This document shows, one piece after another, positions 1-8,755 of a stretch of 64,000 nucleotides of DNA. The first letter of the stretch is position 1; the number at the start of each line of letters is the position of its first letter. The DNA comes from Parcubacteria bacterium C7867-004 (GTDB lineage Bacteria; Patescibacteria; Paceibacteria; UBA9973; UBA2103). The stretch lies in assembly GCA_001189075.1 (NCBI GenBank), contig LFCN01000006.1, positions 248,001 to 312,000 of the forward strand. Direction: 5' to 3'. The position numbers and the translations under genes were made by a program. Below the pieces are notes generated by a model. That model saw only the letters and a list, made by a program, of their open reading frames with translations. It ran no database searches and was not told the DNA's origin.

Positions 1-158
1 TCAAGTGCAGGAGGCTGGCATTGGAAACTCGACGCGACTTCCGTTCGACAGCACTGCGATTTGATAAGTCAAATCTACCATGAATGATTTTTTCTGTCAA
101 TCATTCGTGCTTCTGTCGATTGACGTTCCGTAGTAGCTCGGCTACGGTTCAAGTACTC

Positions 159-371
159 ATGAAAGAGTCCATTACCAACACCGTCTACCAGCACCGGAGC
201 GTGCGCGGCGTAACACAGGAGGAATTCGCCGACGCGGTCGGCGTGAGTCGCCAGACCGTGATAGCGATCGAGAAGGGGAACTACGCTCCATCGGTCGCGC
301 TCGCGCTGCGCATCGCCCGCTATTTCAAGGTGCCGGTAGAGACGCTATTCTCACTACGTCATCATGCATAA
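159..371 (+). CDS. XRE-family HTH transcriptional regulator
   Basis: Short (70 aa) helix-turn-helix DNA-binding protein of the XRE/YozG type. The HTH is seen in the run TQEEFADAVGVSRQTVIAIE followed by the typical NYAPSVALALRIARYF segment and a C-terminal PVETLFSL, a classic ending for this family. The reading frame opens further upstream, but the internal ATG at 159 gives a protein of normal family length. Its stop overlaps the ATG of the next gene, a small membrane protein, so the two are co-transcribed. HTH/membrane-protein pairs of this type are common, and the membrane partner may modulate the regulator. Function inferred from family only. Confidence 0.85.
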   Translation: MKESITNTVYQHRSVRGVTQEEFADAVGVSRQTVIAIEKGNYAPSVALALRIARYFKVPVETLFSLRHHA

Positions 372-726
372 CGCCTATCTCGAAGGAGCGACCGTGCTCG
401 CGCTTGCGGGCCTCTCGCTCGTACTGCTCGATCCGTTCCATATCTGGATGCCGGACATGGCGTACATGATTGTGCTCTGCTGCCTGGTAGCAGCATTCGG
501 CGCGTTCGCGGCGTTCGTGCTCTGCGAGCGGGCAGGCGACGAGCGGGAAGATGCGCACCGGATGCTTTCAGGCCGCATGGCCTTCCTAGCCGGAAGCGGA
601 GTGCTGGTTGCGGGCATCGTGCTTCAGGGTCTTACGGGACCGATCGATCCGTGGCTCATTTATGCGCTTTGCGCGATGGTATTCGCGAAGCTGGCGGCAC
701 GCGCTTATAGCGATCGGCTGGGGTAG
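364..726 (+). CDS. Four-helix membrane protein paired with the HTH regulator
   Basis: A 120-aa protein with about four hydrophobic segments (residues ~9-25, 33-52, 70-90 and 95-110) and a charged loop ERAGDEREDAH near residue 55. It overlaps the regulator stop codon by 8 nt, indicating translational coupling. It resembles the small membrane proteins often encoded beside XRE regulators, but I do not recognise a named family with confidence. Likely cytoplasmic-membrane located; role unknown. Confidence 0.7.
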   Translation: MHNAYLEGATVLALAGLSLVLLDPFHIWMPDMAYMIVLCCLVAAFGAFAAFVLCERAGDEREDAHRMLSGRMAFLAGSGVLVAGIVLQGLTGPIDPWLIYALCAMVFAKLAARAYSDRLG

Positions 727-739
727 GTGGGGATAACGA

Positions 740-759
740 ATGTAAAGCAGGCTTTACAT
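740..759. promoter_or_regulatory. Perfect palindrome overlapping a -35 region (operator-like)
   Basis: ATGTAAAGC-AG-GCTTTACAT is a perfect inverted repeat with 9-bp arms and a 2-bp centre. It includes the TTTACA used as -35 for the Met-rich gene, so a dimeric regulator bound here would block or recruit polymerase. Which regulator binds is not visible in the sequence; the adjacent XRE protein is one candidate. Confidence 0.6.
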
Positions 760-780
760 CGAGTACGGGAGCTCTATACT
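753..780 (+). promoter_or_regulatory. Promoter of the Met-rich gene / ccdA operon
   Basis: TTTACA (753-758) is followed after 16 bp by TATACT (775-780). The element sits between two inverted repeats, suggesting regulated expression of the downstream Met-rich, CcdA and DipZ-like genes. The predicted start site is about 24 nt before the ATG at 811. Confidence 0.6.
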
Positions 781-799
781 TAGGGAATACCCCTAAGTA
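777..799. promoter_or_regulatory. Second inverted repeat over the -10 region
   Basis: TACTTAGGG and CCCTAAGTA are 9-bp inverted arms separated by 5 bp (AATAC), covering the end of the -10 box and the start site. The GGG/CCC core with flanking A/T is loosely reminiscent of metal-sensor operators such as CsoR sites. That comparison is only an inference. Confidence 0.5.
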
Positions 800-810
800 C
801 TATTCATTCC

Positions 811-1119
811 ATGGATTCAGATATGCAGAGCAAGTCGCACGTTATTCCCGTAGTTATCGGTATCATCGTTCTTGTACTCATCGGCGGTGTCGCGTACGCC
901 ATGATGAATAAGGAGGCGATGATGATGGAGAAGAAGGACGCCATGATGGAGGAGAAGAAGATGGAAGGCGAGGGAAAGATGATGGAAGAGAACAAGATGA
1001 TGGAGAACGGATCTTCCTCGGACACTATGATGAAGGGCGAGACGATGATGAAAGCCGATGATTCAGGAATGATGATGAAGGCTGAGTCAGGTGCGATGAT
1101 GGACACCCCGACGAACTAA
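811..1119 (+). CDS. Membrane-anchored methionine-rich protein
   Basis: A 102-aa protein with one N-terminal membrane segment (residues ~11-30) and an extracytoplasmic tail that is extraordinarily rich in Met: 23 Met in total, mostly as MM or MMM clusters spaced by Lys, Glu and Gly. Met clusters are known soft ligands for Cu(I) and Ag(I), so a metal-binding or methionine-sulfoxide buffering role is plausible but unproven. The gene lies 5 nt upstream of ccdA, and its promoter is bracketed by two inverted repeats. An alternative start at the second Met would remove only four residues. There is no SD site. No named family recognised. Confidence 0.75.
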   Translation: MDSDMQSKSHVIPVVIGIIVLVLIGGVAYAMMNKEAMMMEKKDAMMEEKKMEGEGKMMEENKMMENGSSSDTMMKGETMMKADDSGMMMKAESGAMMDTPTN

Positions 1120-1124
1120 GCTCG

Positions 1125-1835
1125 ATGGATACGATCTTCCTCGCAACCGCATTCCTGGCCGGCGTGGTCAGCTTCCTTGCGCCCTGTGTGCTCCCGATCA
1201 TACCGGGATTCCTCGCGTATCTCGCAGGATCGACATCTGCGGATTCCCCGAATCGGCGCCGTGACATATTCGTGAACAGCGTGTTCTTCGTTCTCGGATT
1301 CTCGGTGGTATTCGCGCTGCTCGGTATCTTGCTCCAGACGGTGCTTGCGAGCATCGGCGGGGAGGTGCAGAGCGGGCTCTCGAAACTCGGCGGGCTCGTG
1401 ATCATCTTCTTCGGTCTCTATCTCACGGGATTGATCAAGATTGCGTTCCTTGAGCGGGATCATAAGGTGCTCGTGAAGAAGAAGTTCTCCTCGCGGTACC
1501 TGACCTCGTTCGTGTTCGGAACGGCATTCGCGGTGGGATGGACGCCATGCGCGGGCGCAGTACTCGGCAGCATCCTCGGACTCGCGGCGTCAGCCCCGGT
1601 CTCCGCGTTCTTCCTGCTGCTCTCCTATGCGCTCGGACTCGGCATGCCGTTCCTGCTAGTCGGCCTCTTCACGGCGCAGGCGACGCGGTTCATCGACCGA
1701 TACGCAGGCGCGTTCGTGTACGTGAACAAGCTGTTCGGTGTGGTCCTGGTGCTACTCGGCATCCTCGTGTTCACCGAGAGCCTCTCGCTCGTGGGCAACT
1801 TCGACTTCGTGAATTCCTTTATTCTTAGCCGCTAG
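1125..1835 (+). CDS. ccdA: Cytochrome c biogenesis / thiol-disulfide transporter CcdA
   Basis: CcdA/DsbD-type membrane protein (236 aa, six hydrophobic segments) that carries reducing equivalents from cytoplasmic thioredoxin across the membrane. The two signature motifs are present: APCVLP with Cys21 in the first helix and TPCAGAVLG with Cys142 in the fourth. The next gene, 3 nt downstream, encodes an exported thioredoxin-fold protein, the expected electron acceptor. No cytochrome c maturation genes are seen nearby, so the pathway more likely serves disulfide reduction or metal/thiol homeostasis. Family assignment is firm; substrate inferred from context. Confidence 0.93.
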   Translation: MDTIFLATAFLAGVVSFLAPCVLPIIPGFLAYLAGSTSADSPNRRRDIFVNSVFFVLGFSVVFALLGILLQTVLASIGGEVQSGLSKLGGLVIIFFGLYLTGLIKIAFLERDHKVLVKKKFSSRYLTSFVFGTAFAVGWTPCAGAVLGSILGLAASAPVSAFFLLLSYALGLGMPFLLVGLFTAQATRFIDRYAGAFVYVNKLFGVVLVLLGILVFTESLSLVGNFDFVNSFILSR

Positions 1836-1838
1836 CTT

Positions 1839-2951
1839 ATGACTGTACGGAATGCCGTAACACTCGCCATCGTCATCGCACTCATTGCGGGCGCGATTTG
1901 GTACCTGGAGTCGCTGAAGCCGAAGACCGTGAGCGTCGATAGGAACGAGAACAGTGTCGAGCACGCGACCACTACCGAGACCGCCGACTACGCGGTCCGG
2001 GTAAAGAACTTTCCTCTCGCGCAGGAACTCGTCGCTCCCGACGGATACCTCAACACCGGCGACAAGCCGATAACCATCGCATCACTTGTCGGGAAGAAGG
2101 TCATTCTCGTCGACTTCTGGACGTACAGCTGTATCAACTGCCAGCGCACGCAGCCATATCTGAACGCCTGGTACGAGAAGTACGCGGACGAAGGTCTCGA
2201 GATAATCGGAGTGCATACGCCGGAGTTCGACTTCGAGAAGGTGAAGGAGAACGTCGCGCAAGCGGTGGCGAGAGATGGGATAAAGTACCCGGTCGTGCAG
2301 GATAATGCGTACGCTACCTGGAACGCGTATCAGAACCGTTTCTGGCCTCATAAGTACTTGATCGATATCAACGGCCTCATCGTCTATGACCACATCGGCG
2401 AAGGCGCGTACGACGAGACCGAGCGTGAGATTCAGAAAGCCCTTGCCGAACGCAAGCAGGTCCTGGGGGAAGCAGGCTCAATATCGACGGGTATCGTGGC
2501 GCCGAGCGAAACCCCGCGAGCGGGAAGCGCCGAGACGTACTTCGGGTACGATCGTAACGAATTCCTTGGAAACGGCCGCGCGGGGTCGGCGGGCATGCAG
2601 ACGCTTACTCGTCCAGAAAAGGTATTACCGAACGTGCTGTACATGACCGGTGCCTGGAACTTCACGAAAGAGTACGCGGAGAGCGCAAGCGCTTCTTCGA
2701 TTATCTATTCGTATGACGCGAAGCAGGTGTTCTTCGTCGCTGAAAGCACAGAAGGTACTACCATAACAGTCTTGCGCGACGGAGTGCCCGTAGCAGCTGA
2801 GAAAGGAGCTGATGTAGACGCCTCAGGAAGGGTGCTTGTGAAGGAGGCACGCCTCTACAAGCTCATCAATGAGAAAGAGCGCGGCACGCACACTATCGAG
2901 ATCAAGGTAGAGGGGGCAGGTCTCAAGGCCTTCACCTTCACGTTCGGCTAA
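1839..2951 (+). CDS. Membrane-anchored TlpA/DipZ-type thioredoxin-fold protein
   Basis: 370-aa exported oxidoreductase. An N-terminal anchor (residues ~5-23) is followed by a TlpA-like thioredoxin domain (residues ~55-215) with the active site WTYSCINCQR (Cys98, Cys101). This exact type of motif is characteristic of the C-terminal half of DipZ. A second beta-rich domain (residues ~230-370) ends the protein, again as in DipZ. CcdA is encoded just upstream, so the window holds DipZ as two separate genes. It probably receives electrons from CcdA and reduces extracytoplasmic disulfides. No SD site. Confidence 0.9.
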   Translation: MTVRNAVTLAIVIALIAGAIWYLESLKPKTVSVDRNENSVEHATTTETADYAVRVKNFPLAQELVAPDGYLNTGDKPITIASLVGKKVILVDFWTYSCINCQRTQPYLNAWYEKYADEGLEIIGVHTPEFDFEKVKENVAQAVARDGIKYPVVQDNAYATWNAYQNRFWPHKYLIDINGLIVYDHIGEGAYDETEREIQKALAERKQVLGEAGSISTGIVAPSETPRAGSAETYFGYDRNEFLGNGRAGSAGMQTLTRPEKVLPNVLYMTGAWNFTKEYAESASASSIIYSYDAKQVFFVAESTEGTTITVLRDGVPVAAEKGADVDASGRVLVKEARLYKLINEKERGTHTIEIKVEGAGLKAFTFTFG

Positions 2952-2974
2952 TAGCCAGGATGTAGAATGGAGCT

Positions 2975-3592
2975 ATGGAAACCTCACTCACCGTACTGGT
3001 GCTGAACGCGTCGCTTAAGAAAGGAGGAGCGCCTTCGAATACTGAAGAGGTAGCAAACCTCGTACTCGAGCAGATGAAGAAGTATGGGCCTATCGAGAGC
3101 GAGATGCTGCGTCTTGCCGACATGGATATTCCGGTCGGTCTCGGGTATCGCGAGAGCGAGACCGATGAGTGGCCTATGGTCGTTGAGAAGATACAGAAGG
3201 CCGATGTCGTTATCTTTGCTACACCGATATGGTGGGGCGGGCGATCGAGCCTGATGCAGCGCGCAATCGAGCGCATGGACGCCTTCGATGAGGGTACCGT
3301 TCCAGGAGGACGCGGCGCGCTCCTTAATAAGGTAGCGGGCATCGTTATAACGGGAAGCGAGGACGGCGCGCAGGCGGTTATGGCCGGGCTCATGGAAGTG
3401 CTCTCATTCATGAACTTCACGCTCCCGCCGCAGTGCTGCACGTACTGGGTCGGCGAGACGGGACTTGATCCTAAGACCGATGCGGAGCGCAGACGGGCGA
3501 ATCCCGTCGTCCAGCATATGGCGGAAGCGACCGGCAAGAACCTTTCCTATTACGCTCGTCTCCTCAAGGAGCATCCGCAGTCGACTTCCTAG
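2975..3592 (+). CDS. NAD(P)H-dependent FMN reductase / flavodoxin-family protein
   Basis: 205-aa cytoplasmic flavodoxin-fold protein: beta1 VLVLNASLKKGG with the phosphate-binding loop, then ADVVIFATPIWWGGRSSLMQ, the FMN-contacting loop typical of this superfamily. It likely reduces quinones, flavin or a small oxidised substrate with NAD(P)H. A TAGAAT -10 box ends 6 nt before the ATG, so it has its own leaderless transcript within the metal/thiol block. Confidence 0.85.
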   Translation: METSLTVLVLNASLKKGGAPSNTEEVANLVLEQMKKYGPIESEMLRLADMDIPVGLGYRESETDEWPMVVEKIQKADVVIFATPIWWGGRSSLMQRAIERMDAFDEGTVPGGRGALLNKVAGIVITGSEDGAQAVMAGLMEVLSFMNFTLPPQCCTYWVGETGLDPKTDAERRRANPVVQHMAEATGKNLSYYARLLKEHPQSTS

Positions 3593-3615
3593 GGTGCCCT
3601 GGTATCCTTATCCCT

Positions 3616-4092
3616 ATGGAAAAGAACCACATCATCGCGGCGGTGCTGTTCGTTATAGTCGGTATCGGCATACTCGCGCTCGTGCCCCCTCCACAATCAG
3701 TCATGGTAGAGCAGGGAACACCTGCTGATACGAGCGTACTTATAGGTACGTTCGAAGGCACCACGCCTTGCGCTGACTGTCCCGGCATCAAGACCGAGCT
3801 CACGCTCGTCAAGGACGCCCCGGACGCCATGGGTGGAACTTATCGGCTCTCGATGACGTACCTCGAGCGGGACGTCGAGCCGTACGTTACGGCAGGAACC
3901 TGGATGTTCGTAGAGGGAACCGCAACCGACCCGAACGCAACCGTCATTGCACTCGATGCGGACAAGCCGGATCAGCAGCAGAAGTATCAGGTAACGAGCG
4001 AGACAACCGTCCGCATGCTCGACAAGGACGGAAAGACGATTGATTCTTCGCTTCCGTTCGATCTGACGCTCCGCACCGAGACCGGAAGCTAA
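3616..4092 (+). CDS. NlpE N-terminal-domain protein (copper/envelope stress type)
   Basis: 158-aa anchored protein with one N-terminal membrane segment (residues ~6-24). The domain matches the NlpE N-terminal fold: GTFEGTTPCADCPGIKTELT with the CxxC pair Cys52/Cys55, then GTYRLSMTYLERD and a GTW strand. In Escherichia coli NlpE is an outer-membrane lipoprotein linked to copper and surface sensing; here the anchor is a transmembrane helix, not a lipobox. TATCCT lies 7 nt before the ATG. Its stop codon overlaps the stop of the convergent next gene. Confidence 0.8.
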   Translation: MEKNHIIAAVLFVIVGIGILALVPPPQSVMVEQGTPADTSVLIGTFEGTTPCADCPGIKTELTLVKDAPDAMGGTYRLSMTYLERDVEPYVTAGTWMFVEGTATDPNATVIALDADKPDQQQKYQVTSETTVRMLDKDGKTIDSSLPFDLTLRTETGS

Positions 4093-4568
4093 GCGAATTT
4101 CAGCATCTTGGCCCGGATCTCCTGCAGGGATTTCTGGTAACGAGTATCGCTCGGATTCCTCTTATAGTTGATCTGACGAATCGCTACAGTATAGGATTTC
4201 CCGACCTTGCCGCGCATCTCGACACGGATGCGGAATGTGGACGTGAGACCTTTAGGAATCTTCGCGTAGACAATCGTTCCGAGCGTTATCTGCGCTATCC
4301 CGTCTCCTTCGCATGAGATAGCGGTGGTCGAGATGAGACCCGGGACGGTCCCTTCGATTTGGTATACGAAACCGGTCGGTTTCTTTCCGGACGCTATTGA
4401 GACCGGGATATAGATATCTTCCGTAGGAGCGGTTATATCTAGTATGAACGAGAACTTGCCGATAACCGGGTCCGGTCCGTCAGGAACATAGGTCCTTCTG
4501 AAGCTTCGTTTTATATCTTGAACGTCGACGAGCAGGTTTGCGCTCGGTGTTGTCACCGGATTGCTCAT
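4089..4568 (-). CDS. Hypothetical protein, beta-rich
   Basis: 159-aa protein with no signal peptide or membrane helix. The sequence alternates short hydrophobic strands (FSFILDITA, VYQIEGTVPG, ITLGTIVYAKI, TFRIRVEMRG) in the manner of an Ig-like or jelly-roll domain, and ends with a basic helix RYQKSLQEIRAKMLKFA. It may be a domain that elsewhere is part of a larger surface protein. Family not recognised. Convergent with the NlpE-like gene, sharing 4 nt. Confidence 0.55.
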   Translation of the reverse strand: MSNPVTTPSANLLVDVQDIKRSFRRTYVPDGPDPVIGKFSFILDITAPTEDIYIPVSIASGKKPTGFVYQIEGTVPGLISTTAISCEGDGIAQITLGTIVYAKIPKGLTSTFRIRVEMRGKVGKSYTVAIRQINYKRNPSDTRYQKSLQEIRAKMLKFA

Positions 4569-4682
4569 AGGTGGTGCAGGTACTCGTAATAGGAAAAATA
4601 TAACAAGACAAGATGCCGGAAACCTCTCTTTTCCCCGTACGCCGCATTTGCAATTCAGTTCAATGGCGCTACTATCCGCATC

Positions 4683-5600
4683 ATGAAATACCTCGCCCTA
4701 CTTATACTCGCAATCCTATTCGTTCCTCAGTCAGCCCTGGCGGCGGTGACCAAGCCAACTGCTACGACCTCAACCATCTCAGCAGATACCAACTGGTCCT
4801 TCAATCGGCTCGGTAAGGGGATCAATGTAGGGAGCCAGATTGAGAAACAGGTTGAATATACCGAGGACGAGCTCGTAAACGCATATCGCTATAAGAAGGG
4901 AAAGCTTGCGAATCACGAGCAATACAGCAGCGGCGTTAAAGTCGACAAGAACGATCTTGCAGTCTGGAATATTTTCGAGGGTATCTCGGGAAAGGCGTTC
5001 GCCGAGAAGTACGTATACGCTCTTCTCACCTATAAGGAACCCCAAAGTGCCTATCTCGCGTACGTACAGACTCTGGCATCGAAGGATAAGTCCTGGCAGC
5101 TGAGCGTTAACGTGAATGCAGTTGATCTGAATAACAAGAAGTGGACGCGGGACATGGCTATCACGCTCGTGCACGAATACGCCCACATCCTCACCCTGAA
5201 CAATGCACAGATGAAGAAGGGTAAGGGACTTGAGGCCTCATGTCTGAAAGTGGGAGATACGTTCTGGGTAGCCCGGTACGGCTGCACTAAAGAAGATTCC
5301 TATCTTGGCATGTTCGTAAAGGCATTCTGGACTCCGGCAGACATTATGGCCTATCGTGCCGCACAGAAGAAAGGCGATGAGGCGGGACTCTACAAGGGAC
5401 AGAACGAAGCATTTGTGACTCCGTATGCCGCGACAAGTCCGGTCGAGGACATTGCCGAGTCCTTCACCGACTTCGTGCTCCAGCAGAAGCCGGTGGGCAC
5501 TACCTCGATACGGGATAAGAAGATCCACTTCTTCTATCAGTACCCGGAGCTGGTGAAGATGAGGACCCAGATTCGGGCCTCGATATCGAAGTACTTCTAG
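4683..5600 (+). CDS. Secreted zinc metalloprotease-like protein (HEYAH)
   Basis: 305 aa with a clear signal peptide (cleavage near AALA, residue ~20). The motif VHEYAHILTL gives the HExxH zinc site (His164, His168), and the downstream EDIAESFTDF (Glu259) has the spacing and context of a gluzincin third ligand. Two Cys (Cys187, Cys201) could form a disulfide. It probably acts outside the membrane as a peptidase; substrate unknown. A long bidirectional terminator separates it from the convergent RND operon. Confidence 0.75.
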   Translation: MKYLALLILAILFVPQSALAAVTKPTATTSTISADTNWSFNRLGKGINVGSQIEKQVEYTEDELVNAYRYKKGKLANHEQYSSGVKVDKNDLAVWNIFEGISGKAFAEKYVYALLTYKEPQSAYLAYVQTLASKDKSWQLSVNVNAVDLNNKKWTRDMAITLVHEYAHILTLNNAQMKKGKGLEASCLKVGDTFWVARYGCTKEDSYLGMFVKAFWTPADIMAYRAAQKKGDEAGLYKGQNEAFVTPYAATSPVEDIAESFTDFVLQQKPVGTTSIRDKKIHFFYQYPELVKMRTQIRASISKYF

Positions 5601-5605
5601 TAATA

Positions 5606-5650
5606 AGAACAAATGAAACGGCCCGCATTGCGGGCCGTTTCATTTGTTCT
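5606..5650. terminator. Bidirectional intrinsic terminator
   Basis: Two 21-bp arms (5606-5626 and 5630-5650) form a perfect GC-cored hairpin around a 3-nt loop, with A/T-rich outer stem on both sides. It lies between the convergent metalloprotease and RND genes and overlaps the RND stop codon. Confidence 0.9.
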
Positions 5651-8600
5651 ATAGCTCCTTGTATCGCTCGCGAACGTCTTTGCCTGGCCAGCGGTGATAG
5701 AGGACCGGTATGAGCACCAGGGTGAGCACCATGGAGAACGCGAGACCGAACATGATCGCGAAGGCGAGCGGGCCCCATATCGCCGAGGCGAAGGAGAGAG
5801 GGATCATACCGACAACGGTAACAACCGTAGTAAGAACGATAGGGCGGAAGCGCGAGCTTGCCGCTGCTACAACCACGTCGGTCAGCGACTGATCGGGATT
5901 CTGGCGACCGATGCGCGCTACCGAGTCCATGAGGATGATCGCGTGGTTTATGATCACGCCGGCTAGCGCGATGACGCCGAGCATCGAGGTAAGCGAGAGT
6001 GGGGAACCGGTGAGCATGAGGCCGATGAACACGCCGATGAGCGAGAACGGGATGATGGAAAGGAGGTAGAGGGAATGGCGGAACGAGTTGAACTCAAGCA
6101 CGAGGATGGCGAGCATGAGCGCCGCGCCTCCGACGAGCGCGAGGATAAGCTCAAGGAATGACTTGTTAACGTCCTCGCTTTCGCCGCCCTGCTTCACCAC
6201 AACGCCCTCTGGAAGCTGGATGTTTTTCATCTGCTTCTGGAACTCGTTCGTGATCTGAATAGGGTTCCCGCCCTTAGCCGCTTCTGCGGAAAGGGTAGCG
6301 ATACGCTCGCCGTCCTCGTGACGGATAACGGTATTTGCAGGCTCGTATGAAATAGTCGCGATCGAGCTCAGCGGCACGGGGCCGTTGATGCCGTTCACGG
6401 TCAGGCTGCGAACCGCGTCGATGGTGGTCTCGTTGGTCTCAGACGGATCACGGTACCCGGGGTTGAGATCGAGCTTGGTGCGGACTTCGATATCGTCATC
6501 TCCGGTGCGGATGCTGGTGGCTTCGGTACCGTAAAGCGCAGTACGAAGCAGATCGGCAACCGCAAGCGTCGAGACGCCGAGCTCGCTCGCTTTGGCGGTG
6601 TCGAGATTAACGACGAACTCGGCGCTGTCGTCCTTGGTCGAGGTGGTGATGTTGGTGGTACCGGGAATGTCGGCGAGGATGCGTTCCGCCTGAGCAACCG
6701 CAGTCGCGAGCGCGCCCAGGTCGTCTCCCGAGAAGGTGGTCGAGACCGCAGCTCCTGACGGAGGACCGCCTTCAGGTTCGGAGACGGTTACGCGCGCGGA
6801 CGTAATGGATCCCAGCTCCGTGCGCAGGTCCTCGACGATTTCGGCGCTGGTCTGCTTGCGCTTCTCCTTCAGGTTCACGCTTATGTTCGCAGCGCGGGAT
6901 CCGCCGAGACCACTCGCAGCGAACGAGCTTCCGGCACCTACTTCCGTTACGAATGATGCGATGCGGTCGTCCGCGTACAGAAGCTCCTCGACTTCGCGGA
7001 CGGCAAGGTCGGTCTCCGAGAGGGAGGTTCCCTGCGGCTTCTCTATCTCGACGTACACGAGATCGACGTCCTCTCCGGGGAAGAACACTACTTTAACTAA
7101 GCCGAGAGCCGGCAGCGTGAGGACAACGAAGAGAAGAACCGTGATGCCGATAAGGAAGCGGCTCTCTTTTTTGCGGTCGCCGAGAATACCGCGCAGGAAC
7201 TTCTCGTACCATGCCTTAGCGCGCTCGTTGTATTCCTCCTGACGTATCTCGAGAGGGGAGAGCGTCGGACGGATGATATACATCGAGAAGAGCGGTACGA
7301 ATCCGAGCGCGACGAAGATGCTCGCGAGCAGCACGAAGATAACGGTGAACGGGATCGACGCGAGGAACTGGCCTACGATACCCGAGAGGAAGAAGAGCGG
7401 GACGAATACCGCAATCGTAGTGAAGGTTCCGGCAAATAGTGGCCACGCATATTCCTTGATGGCGGTCACGGCAGCCTTCTTCTTGTCGCCGTATTCCACG
7501 AAGCGGGTGTGGATCGCTTCCACGATAACGATGCCGGAGTCCACGAGGATACCGATCGCGAGGATCAACGAGAAGAGCGATATGAAGTTGATGGTGTTGC
7601 CCGACGCTTGTATGCCGATGAACGCGATAAGGAACGAGAGCGGTATGGAAATAGCGGCGGCGATGGATTCGCGCCAGCCGAGCGTGAGGAAGAGCATCAG
7701 CATCACGAGCGCCACGGTCTCAAGTCCCGTGCGGGTGAGCTCGGTGAGGTCATGATTCACGTCCTTGGGCGCGTCGTAGGAGATGACGATCTTGGTTCCG
7801 GCGAGCGTCGTAGCCTTGAGCTCCTCGAGCTTTTCTTTTACCTGGTTTCCGGTGGTGACGACGTTTCCGCCGCGGCTCTTGAATACGCTGATGCCGAGCG
7901 CTGGAGCTGAGGGTGCGCCCTCTACCGAAACTCTGGAATATGTGCGCGCGTCGGCCAGTCCGTTCACCACCTTCGCGACGTCGCGAATGTGAAGGGGCGT
8001 GCCGCCGGGGCCGGCAAGCGCGATGCTTCCCACGCGATCAGGATCAGAGAGACCTGCCTCGAGACGGACTGCGTAGGAGATGTCGTTTACCGTTATCGAA
8101 CCGAGAGGGGAGGCGAGTCCCGAGGAGCGAATGGCGTTCGTGACGTCGGAGAGCGAAAGGTTGTACTGACGGAGCTTCGATTGCTCGACGATAACGCTCA
8201 CTTCGCGCTCGCGGACGCCCGAGAGCGCTACCTCGGACACGCCCGGAATGCGTTCGAGTTCGTCCTTTACGGTCTCTCCGAGCGCGGTTAGTTCAGCAGG
8301 CGCAAGCTCGCCCGAGATAGACGCGATGATGATCGGCTGGTCGGCGAAGTTAACGTCGGATACGGACGGATCTTCGGCTTCTCCGGGAAGCTCGGGGCGC
8401 ACCTTCTCTACCTCGTCTTTGAGGAGCTGTATGGACTTATCGATATCAGCGGACGCATTGAACTCGACGGTCACGTTCGATACGCCGTCGCCTGAGGTCG
8501 AGGTTACTTTCGAGACGTTCTCGATGCCGAGCACGCGATCCTCGACCTTATCGGTTATGAGTCGCTCAACGTCCTCGCTCGAGGCGCCGGGAAGCACCGT

Positions 8601-8747
8601 CGTTACGATGCCGACCGGTATCTGGATCTCCGGAGATGACTCCTTCGGGATAGTTGCCGCAGCGACAACGCCGGCCGCGATAAGCACTACCGCGAGCAGT
8701 ATCGTGAAGTGGTGCTTATTGATGAAGAAGGTCCAGAACTTAGTCAT
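5649..8747 (-). CDS. RND-family efflux transporter (AcrB/HAE-like)
   Basis: 1032-aa inner-membrane RND permease with the usual plan: helix 1, large periplasmic loop, helices 2-6, helix 7, second loop, helices 8-12. The TM4 motif ILVDSGIVIVEA keeps the first relay Asp but has Ser in place of the second Asp found in AcrB. TM10 reads GVIINHAIILMD, with Asn where AcrB has Lys. Both variations occur among non-AcrB RND subfamilies. The adaptor is encoded just upstream (8-nt gap), but no outer-membrane channel gene is present, as expected for a cell thought to lack an outer membrane. It likely exports hydrophobic compounds or lipids to the cell surface; substrate unknown. Confidence 0.93.
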   Translation of the reverse strand: MTKFWTFFINKHHFTILLAVVLIAAGVVAAATIPKESSPEIQIPVGIVTTVLPGASSEDVERLITDKVEDRVLGIENVSKVTSTSGDGVSNVTVEFNASADIDKSIQLLKDEVEKVRPELPGEAEDPSVSDVNFADQPIIIASISGELAPAELTALGETVKDELERIPGVSEVALSGVREREVSVIVEQSKLRQYNLSLSDVTNAIRSSGLASPLGSITVNDISYAVRLEAGLSDPDRVGSIALAGPGGTPLHIRDVAKVVNGLADARTYSRVSVEGAPSAPALGISVFKSRGGNVVTTGNQVKEKLEELKATTLAGTKIVISYDAPKDVNHDLTELTRTGLETVALVMLMLFLTLGWRESIAAAISIPLSFLIAFIGIQASGNTINFISLFSLILAIGILVDSGIVIVEAIHTRFVEYGDKKKAAVTAIKEYAWPLFAGTFTTIAVFVPLFFLSGIVGQFLASIPFTVIFVLLASIFVALGFVPLFSMYIIRPTLSPLEIRQEEYNERAKAWYEKFLRGILGDRKKESRFLIGITVLLFVVLTLPALGLVKVVFFPGEDVDLVYVEIEKPQGTSLSETDLAVREVEELLYADDRIASFVTEVGAGSSFAASGLGGSRAANISVNLKEKRKQTSAEIVEDLRTELGSITSARVTVSEPEGGPPSGAAVSTTFSGDDLGALATAVAQAERILADIPGTTNITTSTKDDSAEFVVNLDTAKASELGVSTLAVADLLRTALYGTEATSIRTGDDDIEVRTKLDLNPGYRDPSETNETTIDAVRSLTVNGINGPVPLSSIATISYEPANTVIRHEDGERIATLSAEAAKGGNPIQITNEFQKQMKNIQLPEGVVVKQGGESEDVNKSFLELILALVGGAALMLAILVLEFNSFRHSLYLLSIIPFSLIGVFIGLMLTGSPLSLTSMLGVIALAGVIINHAIILMDSVARIGRQNPDQSLTDVVVAAASSRFRPIVLTTVVTVVGMIPLSFASAIWGPLAFAIMFGLAFSMVLTLVLIPVLYHRWPGKDVRERYKEL

Positions 8748-8755
8748 GTAGCGAA

